From assembly GCF_900111805.1 (NCBI RefSeq), contig NZ_FOJN01000021.1:1-55454 (forward strand): a stretch of DNA of 55,454 nucleotides, in the 5' to 3' direction. Under the pieces are notes generated by a model. That model did not search any database, was not told the origin of the DNA, and was given only the letters and a program-made list of their open reading frames with translations. The translations under genes and the position numbers were made by a program. The DNA is from Rhodococcoides kroppenstedtii. Lineage in GTDB: Bacteria; Actinomycetota; Actinomycetes; Mycobacteriales; Mycobacteriaceae. This document shows, one piece after another, positions 7,787 to 15,741 of this stretch; position 1 is the stretch's first letter, and every line of letters starts with the position of its first letter.

Positions 7787-8964
7787 CGACGGCGGGGCGC
7801 GCGCCGCAGACGCTCGGTCTCGCGGCGGTGCTGCTGACGGTCATGGTGGGCACCACCATGCCCACCGCGCTGTACACCCACTACGAACGCGAGTTCGGAT
7901 TCTCGGTCCTCACCGTCACCGTCGTCTACGCCGTCTACGCGGTGGGCGTGATCGCTGCGCTCGTTGCGTTCGGCACCTGGTCCGACGTGCTCGGACGCCG
8001 CCCGGTGCTGGGCCTCGGTCTGGCGTTCGCCGCGGTGAGCGACGTGGTGTTCCTCCTTGCCGACGACACGGCCGTGCTGTTGATCGCCCGCGTGATCTCC
8101 GGCCTGTCGGCGGGGGTGTTCGTCGGCACCGCGTCGGTGGCGATCATCGAAATGGCGCAGGGTCGGTGGTCCGCGCGCGCACCGCTGCTGGCCAGTCTGG
8201 CGACCATCGGCGGTCTGGGTACCGGGCCCGTGCTCGCGGCGGTGCTGGTGACGCTGGCGCCGCATCCGCTGCGGACGACGTACGTGGTGCACCTGATCCT
8301 CGTCGTCGTCGCGGCCCTGATCGTCGCGGTGGTGCCGGAGACCCGGCCGCGACGTCCCGGCCCACTCCGCCCGCTCTCCCCCGCGGTTCCCGACGTCGTG
8401 CGCGACTTCTTCGTCCGCGCCGCCATTCTCGGATTTGCCGGATTCGCGGTGATGGGTCTGTTCACGGCCCTGGCCCCGACGATCGCCGCGCAGGTCGCCG
8501 GCGTCGAGTCCGTGCTCGGCCAGTCCGGTCTGGTGGTGACCGTGATGGGCGGGTCGCTGGTCGGTCAGCTCCTCGGCCGTCGACTGTCCGAACCCGCGGC
8601 CGACGCCGGTGCCGTGGGGGCGATGCTCGCGGGCATGGCGTTGCTGGTCGTGGCCCTGCTGACGGGATGGTGGCCCGCGCTCGCCGCGGCGGGCCTGACC
8701 GGCGGCGCGGGCCAGGGCGTGGCGTTCGCGCGCGGACTGGCCGGCATCGCCACGGGAGCGCCCGCGGACCGTAAGGCGTCGACCACGTCGGCGTACTTCG
8801 TGGTCACCTACGTCGCGATCAGCGTGCCCGTCGTCGCGGAGGGCTTCCTGTCGCGGGCGGTGGGTGTCACCGCCGCCGGGATCGTCTTCGCCGCGGTGGT
8901 GGCCGCGCTCGTCGCCGTCGCGGGCGCGCTCGCGCTCCGTGCCCACCGCCGGGTGGCCGCGTGA
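7783..8964 (+). CDS. MFS transporter
   Basis: This 393-residue transporter has about 12 transmembrane segments. The MFS signature loop between helices 2 and 3 reads GTWSDVLGRRPVLGLGL, and helix 4 carries RVISGLSAGVFVGTAS. The first half is followed by a short basic linker (ETRPRRPGPLRP) and the second six helices, which fits a drug-efflux-like member with 12 helices. The GTG start overlaps the GNAT stop (GTGA), and its own stop overlaps the TetR start in the same way. The substrate is unknown. The longer frame upstream is a read-through of another gene and is not coding. Confidence 0.85.
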   Translation: MTTAGRAPQTLGLAAVLLTVMVGTTMPTALYTHYEREFGFSVLTVTVVYAVYAVGVIAALVAFGTWSDVLGRRPVLGLGLAFAAVSDVVFLLADDTAVLLIARVISGLSAGVFVGTASVAIIEMAQGRWSARAPLLASLATIGGLGTGPVLAAVLVTLAPHPLRTTYVVHLILVVVAALIVAVVPETRPRRPGPLRPLSPAVPDVVRDFFVRAAILGFAGFAVMGLFTALAPTIAAQVAGVESVLGQSGLVVTVMGGSLVGQLLGRRLSEPAADAGAVGAMLAGMALLVVALLTGWWPALAAAGLTGGAGQGVAFARGLAGIATGAPADRKASTTSAYFVVTYVAISVPVVAEGFLSRAVGVTAAGIVFAAVVAALVAVAGALALRAHRRVAA

Positions 8965-9533
8965 GCGCGCGCGACCGCGTCGTGCGGGCCACGTGGGAGG
9001 TCATCGAGCGGGGTGGGTTCGAGGCCGTGTCCATCGCCGCCGTGGCGCAGGCGGCCGGGGTCTCCCGCCAGACCGTCTACGCGCACTTCGGGTCGCGCGA
9101 GGAGATGGTGTCGCAGTCCCTCGAGGAACTCGCGCTCGAGGTGTTCGGGCGGTTGCGTGCGGGCGGGGCCACCGCCACCTCGCCGCGGGGTTTCGTGATC
9201 GATCTGCTGGTCACGGGCCGCCGCGCGGTGCGCGACCATCCGGTCCTCGCGACCCTGCTCCGACTCGATGCGGCGAATCCCATTCTGGGCGACGGGGTCG
9301 TGGACGAGGCTTTCCCGGTGTTGCTCCCGCTGCTCGCGCCGCTGCGCGAGATCGACCCGTCGATCGACGACGAGGCGCTCGCGGACATCGCACTCCTGGT
9401 GGTGCGGCTGGGGCTGTCGGTGGTGATCTTCGACGACGCCCGTACGCGCGACGACGACGCTCTGCGGGCTTTCCTGCGCCGCACGCTGCCTCGGTCCATG
9501 CGGGCCGATTCCGACGACGTTCCACCCTCGTGA
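8961..9533 (+). CDS. TetR-family transcriptional regulator
   Basis: This 190-residue regulator carries a TetR helix-turn-helix at roughly residues 5-50 (WEVIERGGFEAVSIAAVAQA, then AGVSRQTVYAHFGSREEMVS). A ligand-binding helical domain follows. It is the last gene of the antiporter-GNAT-MFS-TetR operon and overlaps the MFS stop (GTGA), so it is made together with the transporters. Six bases after its stop begins a 22-bp palindrome that lies within the promoter of the GMC oxidase gene, and this may be its operator. If so it would link the transporter operon to the sterol/lipid block downstream. The ligand is unknown. Confidence 0.85.
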   Translation: MSARDRVVRATWEVIERGGFEAVSIAAVAQAAGVSRQTVYAHFGSREEMVSQSLEELALEVFGRLRAGGATATSPRGFVIDLLVTGRRAVRDHPVLATLLRLDAANPILGDGVVDEAFPVLLPLLAPLREIDPSIDDEALADIALLVVRLGLSVVIFDDARTRDDDALRAFLRRTLPRSMRADSDDVPPS

Positions 9534-9536
9534 TGC

Positions 9537-9566
9537 TTGACACTTACGACTGAAAGTGTCTAACTG
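9537..9566 (+). promoter_or_regulatory. Promoter with embedded TetR-style palindrome
   Basis: TTGACA (9537-9542) is followed after 18 bases by TAACTG (9561-9566). The spacer and part of the -35 are covered by the inverted repeat GACACTT (9539-9545) / AAGTGTC (9554-9560), with an 8-base centre. This is a classical position for a repressor. It starts 4 bases after the TetR stop codon and directs transcription into the GMC oxidase and lipase genes. The regulator is inferred from proximity. Confidence 0.65.
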
Positions 9567-9601
9567 GTCACCGCCGACGGGGAGCCAGGGGGATACCGAC
9601 G

Positions 9602-11203
9602 ATGACGGTGAGCAGACGTGCGTTCGTGACGGGGGCGGTGGGTGCCCTCGGGGCGGCGGTGGCCGGGACGATGGTGGGTGCGACCGCGACCGCGGCGCCA
9701 CGCGGAACGACCCCAGGGCGCGTCGCCCTCACGCGCGAGGACCACCGAGTCCTCGTGATCGGCTCGGGTTTCGGCGGTGGCGTCGCGTCGTTGCGGTTCG
9801 CCGAGGCGGGTGTTCCGGTGACGGTCCTCGAACGCGGCCGGCGCTGGCCCAGCGGTCCGAACTCGACGACGTTCCCGTCCGCGACGGCCCCGGACGAGCG
9901 ACTGCTCTGGTACGGCTCGGGCACCAACCTGTTCGGCAGCCCCCTTCCGGCGGGCCGGTACGCCGGGCTCGTCGAGGCGGTCCCCGGGGAGAACATGACC
10001 GTGCTCTGCCCGGCCGGCGTCGGCGGCGGATCCCTCGTTTATCAGGGCATGACGCTCCAACCGGCGAAGGACGTCTTCCTCACCCAGTTCCCCGAGGAGT
10101 TGGACTGGGATCTGATGAACCGCGTCCACTATCCGCGGGTGGCGCGCATGCTCGGCCTCGAGGTGGCGCCGGACGCGTTGATCGAGTCGCCGACCTACGC
10201 CGCGCCGCGGGCGTTCGCCGCCAACGCCCGCCGGGCCGGGCAGCCCGTATCCAAGATCCCGATGCCGATCGACTGGCAGTTCGCCCTCGACGAGCTGTCC
10301 GGGAAGATGCGCCCGTCGTACACCAACGGCGACGGCGCGATGGGCGTCAACAACGGCGGCAAGCACTCCGTGGACGTCACCTACCTCGCGGCCGCGGAGG
10401 CCACCGGGCTGGTCGACGTCCGCAGCCTGCACCACGTGACCGACGTCGAGCGCGCCGCCGACGGCCGGTGGGCGGTGTACGTCGAGCGCATCGACGAGCG
10501 CGGCACCGTCCTCGAGAACCTGATTCTCACCGCGGGCACGCTGGTCATGGCGGCCGGCACCATGAACACCACCCGGCTGCTCATGCGCGCCGCGGCGTCC
10601 GGGCGCATCCCCGACCTGCCCGATGCGCTGGGACAGGGCTGGGGGTCGAACGCCGACCGCATCTACGCCTGGACCACCGCCGAGCACGACTTCGGACCGG
10701 TCCAGGGCGGGCCGGTGGTGTACGGCAGCCTCGACTGGTCGAACCCCCGCACGGCGTCGACGGTCATCCAGGCGTCCATGCCCCAGCTCGGAATCAACGA
10801 CCACACCACCGTCCTCGTGGGTTACGGGGTCAGCGACGCCCGCGGCCACTTCGTCTACGACGCCGCGAAGGACGACGCGATCCTGCGGTGGCCGTACGAG
10901 GGCGACGCCGCGATCCAGACCTCCACCATCGGTCCGCGCGTGCAGGCGATCGCGGGACCGGGCAGCGTGCTGATCGACACCAACGCCGCGTTCCCCTCGA
11001 CATGGCATCCGCTCGGCGGCGCGTCGATGAACGCCGTGTGCGACCTCGACGGGCGCGTGCTGGGACAGCGGGGCCTCTACGTCCTCGACGGCGCGCTGAT
11101 CCCCGGCAACTGCGCTGCCTGCAACCCGTCCATGACCATCGCCGCCGTGGCCGAGCGAGCCATGGATTCCATCACCGCCCGCGACGTCGGCACCGTCGTC
11201 TGA
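9602..11203 (+). CDS. GMC oxidoreductase, cholesterol-oxidase-like, Tat-exported
   Basis: This 533-residue flavoenzyme begins with a twin-arginine signal (MTVSRRAFVTGAVGALGAA) ending near an Ala-rich site at about residue 34. The FAD-binding motif VLVIGSGFGGG lies near residue 53. C-terminal active-site elements are WHPLGG with His469 and CNPSMT with Asn508, matching the His/Asn pair of class I cholesterol oxidases. It is also called 3-beta-hydroxysteroid oxidase and would oxidise and isomerise cholesterol to cholest-4-en-3-one outside the cell, releasing H2O2. An AGGGGG lies 10 bases before the ATG. A lipase gene follows after 14 bp. A non-sterol alcohol substrate cannot be excluded. Confidence 0.85.
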   Translation: MTVSRRAFVTGAVGALGAAVAGTMVGATATAAPRGTTPGRVALTREDHRVLVIGSGFGGGVASLRFAEAGVPVTVLERGRRWPSGPNSTTFPSATAPDERLLWYGSGTNLFGSPLPAGRYAGLVEAVPGENMTVLCPAGVGGGSLVYQGMTLQPAKDVFLTQFPEELDWDLMNRVHYPRVARMLGLEVAPDALIESPTYAAPRAFAANARRAGQPVSKIPMPIDWQFALDELSGKMRPSYTNGDGAMGVNNGGKHSVDVTYLAAAEATGLVDVRSLHHVTDVERAADGRWAVYVERIDERGTVLENLILTAGTLVMAAGTMNTTRLLMRAAASGRIPDLPDALGQGWGSNADRIYAWTTAEHDFGPVQGGPVVYGSLDWSNPRTASTVIQASMPQLGINDHTTVLVGYGVSDARGHFVYDAAKDDAILRWPYEGDAAIQTSTIGPRVQAIAGPGSVLIDTNAAFPSTWHPLGGASMNAVCDLDGRVLGQRGLYVLDGALIPGNCAACNPSMTIAAVAERAMDSITARDVGTVV

Positions 11204-11217
11204 CACGAGAGGTCACC

Positions 11218-12507
11218 ATGAAGCGTTCGATTCGAGGAACGGTCGGCGCGGTCGCCGTCGCCCTGATCGCGGCCACGCTGCCGGCGCTCACGGCACCCAC
11301 CGCGGCCGCCGCACCGGACTTCTACACTCCCCCGGCGCAATTCGACACCACGCCCGGCGCGGTCGTGCGGACCGAGCCGATGCCGGTCTACCTCGCGGCC
11401 CCGGCGCCCGGCGATCCCTACCCGGTCACCGGTACCCGAGTCATGTACACCTCCCGCACCGAGGCAGGCGATCCCGTCGCCGTGACCGGCACCTACCTCG
11501 AGGCCGGCGGCCCCTGGACCGGTGCCGGGCCTCGCCCGACGATCGTGGTGGCCCCGGGCACCATCGGGCAGGGCGATCAGTGCGCCCCGTCACGCGCGTT
11601 CTCCACCGGGCTCAACGCCGCGCTGTCGCCGCCGTCGCTGTCGGCGAACCAGGAACTCGTCTCGTCGACCCTGTGGCGGGCGATGGGCGCGCGGGTCTTC
11701 GTCACGGACTACATCGGGCTCGGTACGCCGGGTCTGCACACGTACGTCAATCGGATCGAGCAGGCGCACGCGGTGCTCGACGCGGCGCGGGCCGCGAACT
11801 CGCTCGCCGGTGATCCGTCGGCGCCGGTCGGCTTCTGGGGTTACTCGCAGGGCGGCGGCGCCACGGCGGCCGCCGCGGAACTGGCCGGGCAGTACGCACC
11901 CGAGCTGAACGTCAAGGGAACGTGGGCCGGTGCTCCCACCGCCGATCTGCTGGAGGTGCTCGGAACGGTCGACGGCACGCTGATCGGCGGCGTGATCGGG
12001 TACGCGCTGAACGGCTTCGTCGAGCGTCATCCGGAGCTGCAGGCCCGGGTCGACGAGCGCACCACCGAGACCGGCAAGCGTCTGCTCGCCGAGGTGTCCA
12101 CGGAATGCATCGCCGACACGATCCTGCGACATCCGTTCCTGCGCACCGACACCCTGACCCGTGACGGCCGACCACTGCTCGAGAACCTGGGCACCATTCC
12201 GGAGGCGGGACCGATCCTGGCGCAGCAGCGCATCGGCAACCTGCGTCCGTCGGCACCGGTCTTCGTCACCAGCGGACGCCACGACGACACCGTCCCCTAC
12301 GGCCAGGCGCGTCGTCTCGCCGAGGACTGGTGCGGACGCGGCGGTGCGGTGACGTTCCTGACCGACGAGATCCCGCCGATCCTGACGGGCGCGGTCCTGC
12401 CGAATCACTTCGGACCGCAGCTGATCGACGGCTACGGGGGCGCCGCGGCGCGGTACATGATGGACCGATTCGCGGGCGTTCCCGTGAGCGGCTGCTCGGG
12501 ACTCTGA
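11218..12507 (+). CDS. Secreted LIP-family lipase/esterase
   Basis: This 429-residue protein starts with a Sec signal (MKRSIRGTVGAVAVALIAAT, then an Ala-rich c-region), with likely cleavage near AAAAPDF at about residue 33. The mature part is a secretory lipase of the LIP family: VVAPGTIGQGDQCAPSR oxyanion-side segment, FWGYSQGGGATA nucleophile elbow with Ser210, SGRHDDTVPYGQ for the acid residue and NHFGPQ for the His. It hydrolyses esters of long-chain fatty acids outside the cell. GAGAGGT precedes the ATG. The 14-bp gap after the cholesterol oxidase gene suggests co-transcription, so the pair could release and oxidise host or environmental sterol esters together. Confidence 0.87.
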   Translation: MKRSIRGTVGAVAVALIAATLPALTAPTAAAAPDFYTPPAQFDTTPGAVVRTEPMPVYLAAPAPGDPYPVTGTRVMYTSRTEAGDPVAVTGTYLEAGGPWTGAGPRPTIVVAPGTIGQGDQCAPSRAFSTGLNAALSPPSLSANQELVSSTLWRAMGARVFVTDYIGLGTPGLHTYVNRIEQAHAVLDAARAANSLAGDPSAPVGFWGYSQGGGATAAAAELAGQYAPELNVKGTWAGAPTADLLEVLGTVDGTLIGGVIGYALNGFVERHPELQARVDERTTETGKRLLAEVSTECIADTILRHPFLRTDTLTRDGRPLLENLGTIPEAGPILAQQRIGNLRPSAPVFVTSGRHDDTVPYGQARRLAEDWCGRGGAVTFLTDEIPPILTGAVLPNHFGPQLIDGYGGAAARYMMDRFAGVPVSGCSGL

Positions 12508-12572
12508 CGGTCACCCGGATCGGACGCATCGGTCATTGCCCGCCCCTGCGGGCGCGCCTAGTGTCGGCATGC

Positions 12573-14015
12573 ATGACCATCGACGAGACGTCCATCCCCA
12601 CCGATCGGGACCGTGTCGAGGAGGCGGTCCGGCAGGCCCGGCACGCCGCACGGTGGTGGGGCGGACTGAGTCACGACGACCGCAAGGACTGGTTGCTCGA
12701 ATTCAAGTCCGTCGTCGCGCGGAACTCGGCGTCGCTGGTCGACGTCGTGCGCGAGGAGACGGGCAAGCCCGCCGACGACGCGCTGCTCGAGGTGATGCTG
12801 GCCGTCGAACACCTGTCCTGGGCGGCGAAGAACGCCCGCCGCGTGCTGCGTGAGCGGTCGGTGCGGTCCGGCGCGGTCAGCATCAACCAGGCGGCGACGG
12901 TGCGCTACGAGCCGATGGGCGTGGTGGGGGTCATCGGTCCCTGGAACTATCCCGTGTACACCCCGATGGGATCCATCGCCTACTCGATGGCGGCCGGTAA
13001 CGCGGTGGTCTTCAAGCCCAGCGAGCTGACCCCGCGGACGGGAACCTGGCTCGCCGACACCTGGGACTCGCTGTCGGCGCCGCACTCGGTCCTGCAGGCC
13101 GTCGTCGGTGACGGCTCGGTCGGCGCGCACCTCGCCCGCGCCGGCGTCGACAAGGTCGCGTTCACCGGGTCGACGGCCACCGCCAAGAAGGTCATGGCCA
13201 CCTGCGCCGAGTCGCTGACCCCGATTGTGGTCGAGGGCGGCGGCAAGGACGCGCTGATCGTCGACGAGGGTGCCGACCTCGACGCCGCCGCCGAGTTCGC
13301 CGCGTTCGGGGCCATGGGCAACGCCGGTCAGACCTGCGCCGGGGTCGAACGGGTCTACGTGGTGGACTCGCTCGCCGACCGGTTCGTCGACAATCTCGTG
13401 GCGCGTGTGAAGGACCTGCGGGTGGGCGACGCCGCCGACGCGCAGTACGGCCGGATGACCCTCCCCCGCCAGGTCGACGTCGTGCGGTCGCAGGTCGAGG
13501 ACGCGCTCGCGCGCGGCGGCCGGGCCGTCGTCGGTGGTCCCGAGTCGGTCCGACCGCCCTACGTCGATCCGGTGGTGCTGCTCGACGTGCCGGAGGACAG
13601 CGAGGCGCAGGTCGAGGAAACGTTCGGCCCGACCGTCGTGGTCAACCGCGTCCGTGACCTCGACGAGGCGATCGACCGGGCGAACACGTCGAAGTACGGG
13701 CTCGGGGCCTCGGTGTTCACCGGGTCCGCGGACGCCGGGCGCCGCGCGGCGGATCGTCTCCGCGTGGGCGTGGTGAGCATCAACTCGGTGCTCGGTTTCG
13801 CCGCCATCGGCGCTCTCCCGTTCGGCGGGGTCGGCGACTCCGGCTTCGGACGCATCCACGGCGCGGACGGCCTGCGGGAGTTCTCGCGGGTCAAGTCCGT
13901 CACCACGCAGCGGTTCGCCGCGCCGCTCAATCTCGTCACCATGACGCGCAAGCGTCGCGACGTCGCGGTCGCCCGCTTCCTGCTCACCAAGATCCACGGC
14001 CGGCGCCGGCGATGA
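12573..14015 (+). CDS. Aldehyde dehydrogenase family protein
   Basis: This 480-residue NAD(P)-dependent aldehyde dehydrogenase has the conserved core: IGPWNYPVYTP and AGNAVVFKPSELTP for the cofactor, the general base in VVEGGGKDA (Glu221), the nucleophile in GNAGQTCAGVE (Cys255), EETFGPTVVV and FGGVGDSGFGR. The class oxidises medium- to long-chain aldehydes to acids, and the tail rich in Arg and Lys is typical of membrane-near members. The start is preceded by TAGTGT about 10 bases upstream, so a very short leader or leaderless message is possible. The stop overlaps the next gene (ATGA), which fits a shared role in lipid or terpenoid oxidation. The substrate is not determinable here. Confidence 0.88.
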   Translation: MTIDETSIPTDRDRVEEAVRQARHAARWWGGLSHDDRKDWLLEFKSVVARNSASLVDVVREETGKPADDALLEVMLAVEHLSWAAKNARRVLRERSVRSGAVSINQAATVRYEPMGVVGVIGPWNYPVYTPMGSIAYSMAAGNAVVFKPSELTPRTGTWLADTWDSLSAPHSVLQAVVGDGSVGAHLARAGVDKVAFTGSTATAKKVMATCAESLTPIVVEGGGKDALIVDEGADLDAAAEFAAFGAMGNAGQTCAGVERVYVVDSLADRFVDNLVARVKDLRVGDAADAQYGRMTLPRQVDVVRSQVEDALARGGRAVVGGPESVRPPYVDPVVLLDVPEDSEAQVEETFGPTVVVNRVRDLDEAIDRANTSKYGLGASVFTGSADAGRRAADRLRVGVVSINSVLGFAAIGALPFGGVGDSGFGRIHGADGLREFSRVKSVTTQRFAAPLNLVTMTRKRRDVAVARFLLTKIHGRRRR

Positions 14016-14890
14016 CCACGACGCTGCCCCGGCGCGGCCGGGGGCGGTACGGCTGGCTCGAGGCGATCGAGCGGCTCGATCCCGTGGCGGACGCGCAGAC
14101 GATCCACCGCATCACCGCCGGGTACGAGTTCCCGTGGGACTACCAGCGGTCGCTCGAGTTCGCGCTGTTCCGCACCTACTGTGTCCCGAGCATCTCGGCT
14201 CTGCTCGCGCGCACCGGCGAGTTCGAGAAGCGTCCGCAGAAGCGGTACGACGACACGTCGCTGCTCATGTCCGAACTGGTCGAGCACGGGTACGACTCCG
14301 AGCGTGGGCGGGCCTCGCTGCGGACGGTCAACCGCCTGCACGCGCAGTACGACATCGACCGCGACGACATGCTCTACGTCCTGTCGACCTTCGCCTTCGA
14401 CCCCCTCGACTGGATCGACCGCTACGGCTGGCGCCGGCTGCATCCCCACGAACGACGCGCCGCGGTCGAGTTCTACCGCGCCGTCGGGGCGCGGATGGGA
14501 ATCGCCGACGTCCCCGAGTCCGCGGCCGAGTTCCATGCGTTCCGGATGGAGTACGAGCACGACCGGTTCGGCTTCGCGCCGGACAACCGTCGCATCGGCA
14601 CCTACACCCGCGAGTTGCTCGCCTCCTGGTACCCGGCGGTCTCGCGGCCGGCCGTCCGCGGCGTCGTGCACGCGATGATCGACGACGACATGCGTCGCGC
14701 CTTCGGGTTCCCCGCCGCCGCACCGGGTGCGCGTCGGGTCGCCGAGGCCGGCCTGCGCGCTCGAGCACGCGCGGTGCGACATCTTCCGCCCCGGCGGACG
14801 TCCCGCATCGCGCGGGACCCGCGCAACCGGACCTACCCTGGCTATCCCGTCGGGTACCACCCGTCGGACCTGGGCCCGGGCCGACAGTGA
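14012..14890 (+). CDS. Oxygenase MpaB family / DUF2236 protein
   Basis: This 292-residue protein belongs to the DUF2236 family, which includes the latex-clearing rubber oxygenase Lcp and fungal MpaB. Diagnostic stretches are YEFPWDYQRSLEFALFRTY near the N-terminus, NRLHAQYDIDRDDMLYVLST and FAFDPLDWIDRYGWRRLHPH in the middle; conserved His and Arg residues in these bind a b-type haem in characterised relatives. The ATG overlaps the aldehyde dehydrogenase stop by 4 bp, so the pair is translationally coupled. Known: Lcp cleaves polyisoprene to aldehyde-ended oligomers. Inferred: an oxygenase producing an aldehyde that the partner oxidises is attractive, but the substrate is unknown. The last 40 residues are low-complexity and basic. 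Confidence 0.75.
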   Translation: MTTTLPRRGRGRYGWLEAIERLDPVADAQTIHRITAGYEFPWDYQRSLEFALFRTYCVPSISALLARTGEFEKRPQKRYDDTSLLMSELVEHGYDSERGRASLRTVNRLHAQYDIDRDDMLYVLSTFAFDPLDWIDRYGWRRLHPHERRAAVEFYRAVGARMGIADVPESAAEFHAFRMEYEHDRFGFAPDNRRIGTYTRELLASWYPAVSRPAVRGVVHAMIDDDMRRAFGFPAAAPGARRVAEAGLRARARAVRHLPPRRTSRIARDPRNRTYPGYPVGYHPSDLGPGRQ

Positions 14891-14897
14891 CGACGGG

Positions 14898-15227
14898 TCA
14901 TCGCAGCCGCTCGGCGTCGCGGGCCATTTCCACCATGCGGGCCGACAGCGCGGCGAGTTCGTCGGCGTCGGCGCCTTCGGCCAAGGCCGTGGCGACGTCC
15001 TCCGCCGCGCAGCGCACCCCGAACGCGCGGTCGGCCAGGGCCTCGGCTTCGGCGGCGGTCAGCAGGACGGCGTCGTCGGGCACCGTCGTGCCGCGCACGG
15101 AGGTGCGCTGCTCGTAGGCCCGCTGCCGGCAGGATTGCCGGCAGTAGCGTCGTCGACGTCCCGCGCCGCTGTCGGCGACAGGGCGTCCGCACCACACGCA
15201 GGTTCCGGGACGCCGTCTGCCGATCAC
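14898..15227 (-). CDS. Small zinc-ribbon-like hypothetical protein
   Basis: This is a predicted 109-residue protein from a GTG giving VIGRRRPGTCVWCGRPV. It has a Cys-x2-Cys pair, then YCRQSCRQRAYEQR, which resembles the treble-clef or FCS-like zinc-binding ends seen in CGNR and related proteins. A helical Ala/Glu-rich half follows (TAAEAEALADRAFG, DELAALSARMVEMARDAE). It probably binds zinc and perhaps nucleic acid. The open frame runs further upstream but is not supported there. It is convergent with the DUF2236 gene (7 bp between stops) and divergent from rbpA. Function is unknown. Confidence 0.65.
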   Translation of the reverse strand: MIGRRRPGTCVWCGRPVADSGAGRRRRYCRQSCRQRAYEQRTSVRGTTVPDDAVLLTAAEAEALADRAFGVRCAAEDVATALAEGADADELAALSARMVEMARDAERLR

Positions 15228-15266
15228 GGACGTCGACGATACCGGGGTAGGATGGTGCGTTCGTGC

Positions 15267-15294
15267 GGGAACGTTTCCGGGTCCCGGTGCGTTG
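15267..15294 (+). promoter_or_regulatory. Sigma-R/sigma-H-type promoter of rbpA
   Basis: GGGAAC (15267-15272) and GTTG (15291-15294) are separated by exactly 18 bases, matching the thiol-stress ECF sigma consensus (GGGAAY-N18-GTTG) known for Streptomyces SigR and mycobacterial SigH. It lies 35 bp upstream of the rbpA start. In Streptomyces coelicolor rbpA is a known SigR target, which supports the call. Confidence 0.75.
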
Positions 15295-15329
15295 ACCCCA
15301 CAGCACGCAGGACGACAGAGAGGACTCTT

Positions 15330-15674
15330 ATGGCAGACCGCGTACTTCGAGGTAGTCGGCTCGGAGCGGTGAGCTACGAGACCGATCGCGACCACGACCT
15401 CGCGCCGCGGCGCATGGCTCGGTACAAGACGGACAACGGTGAGATCTTCGACGTCCCCTTCGCGGACGACGCCGAGTTGCCCGGCACGTGGCTGTGCCGC
15501 AACGGCATGGAGGGCACCCTGGTCGAGGGCACCGCGCCGGAGGCCAAGAAGGTCAAGCCCCCGCGCACCCACTGGGACATGCTGCTCGAGCGCCGCTCCG
15601 TCGAGGAGTTGGACGAGCTGCTGAAGGAGCGGCTGGACCTGCTCAAGGCAAAACGACGCGGAGCCGGCGTCTAG
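15330..15674 (+). CDS. rbpA: RNA polymerase-binding protein RbpA
   Basis: This 114-residue protein is RbpA, an actinobacterial factor that binds RNA polymerase and the housekeeping sigma factor and stabilises the open complex. The N-terminal tail (MADRVLRGSRLGAVSYETDR), the core with CxxxG-type region (TWLCRNGMEGTLVEG) and the C-terminal sigma-interacting helix (HWDMLLERRSVEELDELLKE) are all present and the length is normal. GAGAGGA precedes the ATG. A sigma-R/sigma-H-type promoter upstream indicates induction by oxidative or thiol stress. A strong hairpin follows and ends the transcript. It matches M. tuberculosis Rv2050 and anchors the gene order shared with that genome. Confidence 0.97.
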   Translation: MADRVLRGSRLGAVSYETDRDHDLAPRRMARYKTDNGEIFDVPFADDAELPGTWLCRNGMEGTLVEGTAPEAKKVKPPRTHWDMLLERRSVEELDELLKERLDLLKAKRRGAGV

Positions 15675-15686
15675 ATTCTATCGATT

Positions 15687-15725
15687 CCTCGGGCCCCGAC
15701 ACCACACCGGTGTCGGGGCCCGAGG
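15687..15725. terminator. Bidirectional hairpin terminator
   Basis: CCTCGGGCCCCGACACC (15687-15703) pairs perfectly over 17 bp with 15709-15725 around the 5-base loop ACACC. It lies between the converging ends of rbpA and the NRPS gene and can serve both. A T-run is lacking, as is common in high-GC actinobacteria. Confidence 0.85.
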
Positions 15726-15741
15726 TGCGTTCGGGGGCGGC

